In this document: in pieces, positions 5,986 through 6,274 of the stretch
Layout: each line of letters starts with the position of its first letter
Position numbering within the stretch: position 1 is the first letter of the stretch
Assembly: GCA_029555885.1 (NCBI GenBank)
Contig: JAKPQT010000320.1
Location: forward strand, 1-6,274
Source: Chloroflexota bacterium
GTDB taxonomy: Bacteria > Chloroflexota > Anaerolineae > CG2-30-64-16
DNA length: 6,274 bases
Reading direction: 5' to 3'
Notes under the pieces: model-generated
Seen by the model: the letters and a program-made list of their open reading frames with translations, nothing else
The model's database searches: none
What the model was told of the DNA's origin: nothing
Translations under genes and position numbers: made by a program

Positions 5986-5996
5986 AACCTCATTCG

Positions 5997-6274
5997 TCAG
6001 GCGGCGACTTCCGGCTCCAGGAGCTCGACTACGGGTGCGGGTTCGGGCAGGCGGGCGACGGCCGGCTGGCTGCCGAAGCCCAGCCCGCATTCCTCGCCAT
6101 CCACCGTGCCTTCGTTGACGTACTGGGTCAGCTCGCAGACGCTCCACTGCTCGATGCCGAGCTTGTCCAGCGTGCGGCCGCGGCGCCAGTAGTCGGTGCG
6201 GTGGACGATGCACGCCAGCCGGATCATGGCATCCATTGCGCGCACGGATACGCCGAACCGCTGGCCGAGCGCGG
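5997..6274 (-). CDS. Unrecognised protein with HTH-like segment, C-terminal part (runs off window)
   Basis: An open minus-strand frame enters at the right edge and stops at 5997; at least 92 residues are visible. A GTG at 6245 is a possible start, but the frame is open to the edge and LGQRFGVSVRAMDAMIRLA spans that codon, so a start further upstream is more likely. That stretch looks like the second half of a helix-turn-helix (a GVS turn followed by an amphipathic helix). Next comes a Trp/Tyr/Cys-containing region (HRTDYWRRG, then GIEQWSVCELTQYVNEG), and the end is a Pro/Glu/Val-rich tail (about the last 25 residues). Nearly every third codon position is G or C, as in the neighbouring genes, which supports this frame over the overlapping ones. 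Family unknown; a DNA-binding role is only a guess from the HTH-like pattern. Confidence 0.62.
   Translation of the reverse strand, partial: ALGQRFGVSVRAMDAMIRLACIVHRTDYWRRGRTLDKLGIEQWSVCELTQYVNEGTVDGEECGLGFGSQPAVARLPEPAPVVELLEPEVAA

Noticed and set aside
5911..6213. Open frame of 100 codons on the minus strand, and an overlapping plus-strand frame at 5891-6118
   Set aside because: Both read through the perfect palindrome and lack motif or RBS support; the 5997-6274 minus frame has the better codon pattern.
1..6274. CRISPR array, tRNA, rRNA or transposase gene
   Set aside because: No regularly spaced direct repeats, cloverleaf-type sequence, rRNA-like conserved stretch or transposase/integrase motif was found on reading both strands.

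Overview
The window is a GC-rich bacterial chromosome segment with short intergenic gaps, clear Shine-Dalgarno sites and gene ends marked by strong GC-rich hairpins. The gene set (a laccase-type multicopper oxidase, a YtkA/FixH-like copper-type lipoprotein, a DUF3105 membrane protein and a two-repeat lipoprotein) would fit a Chloroflexota (Anaerolineae-like) genome. That placement is inferred from style and gene content only, because no phylogenetic marker is present.

Layout. Positions 1-1392 (+) hold a tightly spaced run of three genes: the C-terminal part of a multicopper oxidase, a small lipoprotein with a YtkA-like domain, and a membrane-anchored DUF3105 protein. All three products look extracytoplasmic, and the first two point to copper handling. 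After a 102-base gap with a 9-bp inverted repeat comes a 375-residue lipoprotein (1495-2622, +) made of two collinear, diverged copies of one domain of about 160 residues. It ends at a strong 13-bp hairpin with a UNCG-type tetraloop.

The most notable gene is at 2763-4628 (+). It encodes a 621-residue protein that joins a trypsin-like serine protease domain to a DNA/RNA non-specific (NUC1, beta-beta-alpha-metal) endonuclease domain, with both sets of catalytic residues recognisable and no visible export signal. It has its own TATAAT box and clear RBS, and hairpins lie on both sides, so it looks like an independent single-gene unit. The best reading is a cytoplasmic protease-nuclease effector, possibly for defence or cell suicide; that role is inference.

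On the minus strand, 4708-5874 is a complete class I/II PLP-dependent aminotransferase that converges on the fusion gene. Upstream of it lies a perfect 47-base palindrome (5939-5985) flanked by a 5-base direct repeat, next to the stop codon of a further minus-strand gene. That gene runs off the right edge and has an HTH-like stretch. No tRNA, rRNA, CRISPR array or transposase gene was seen.
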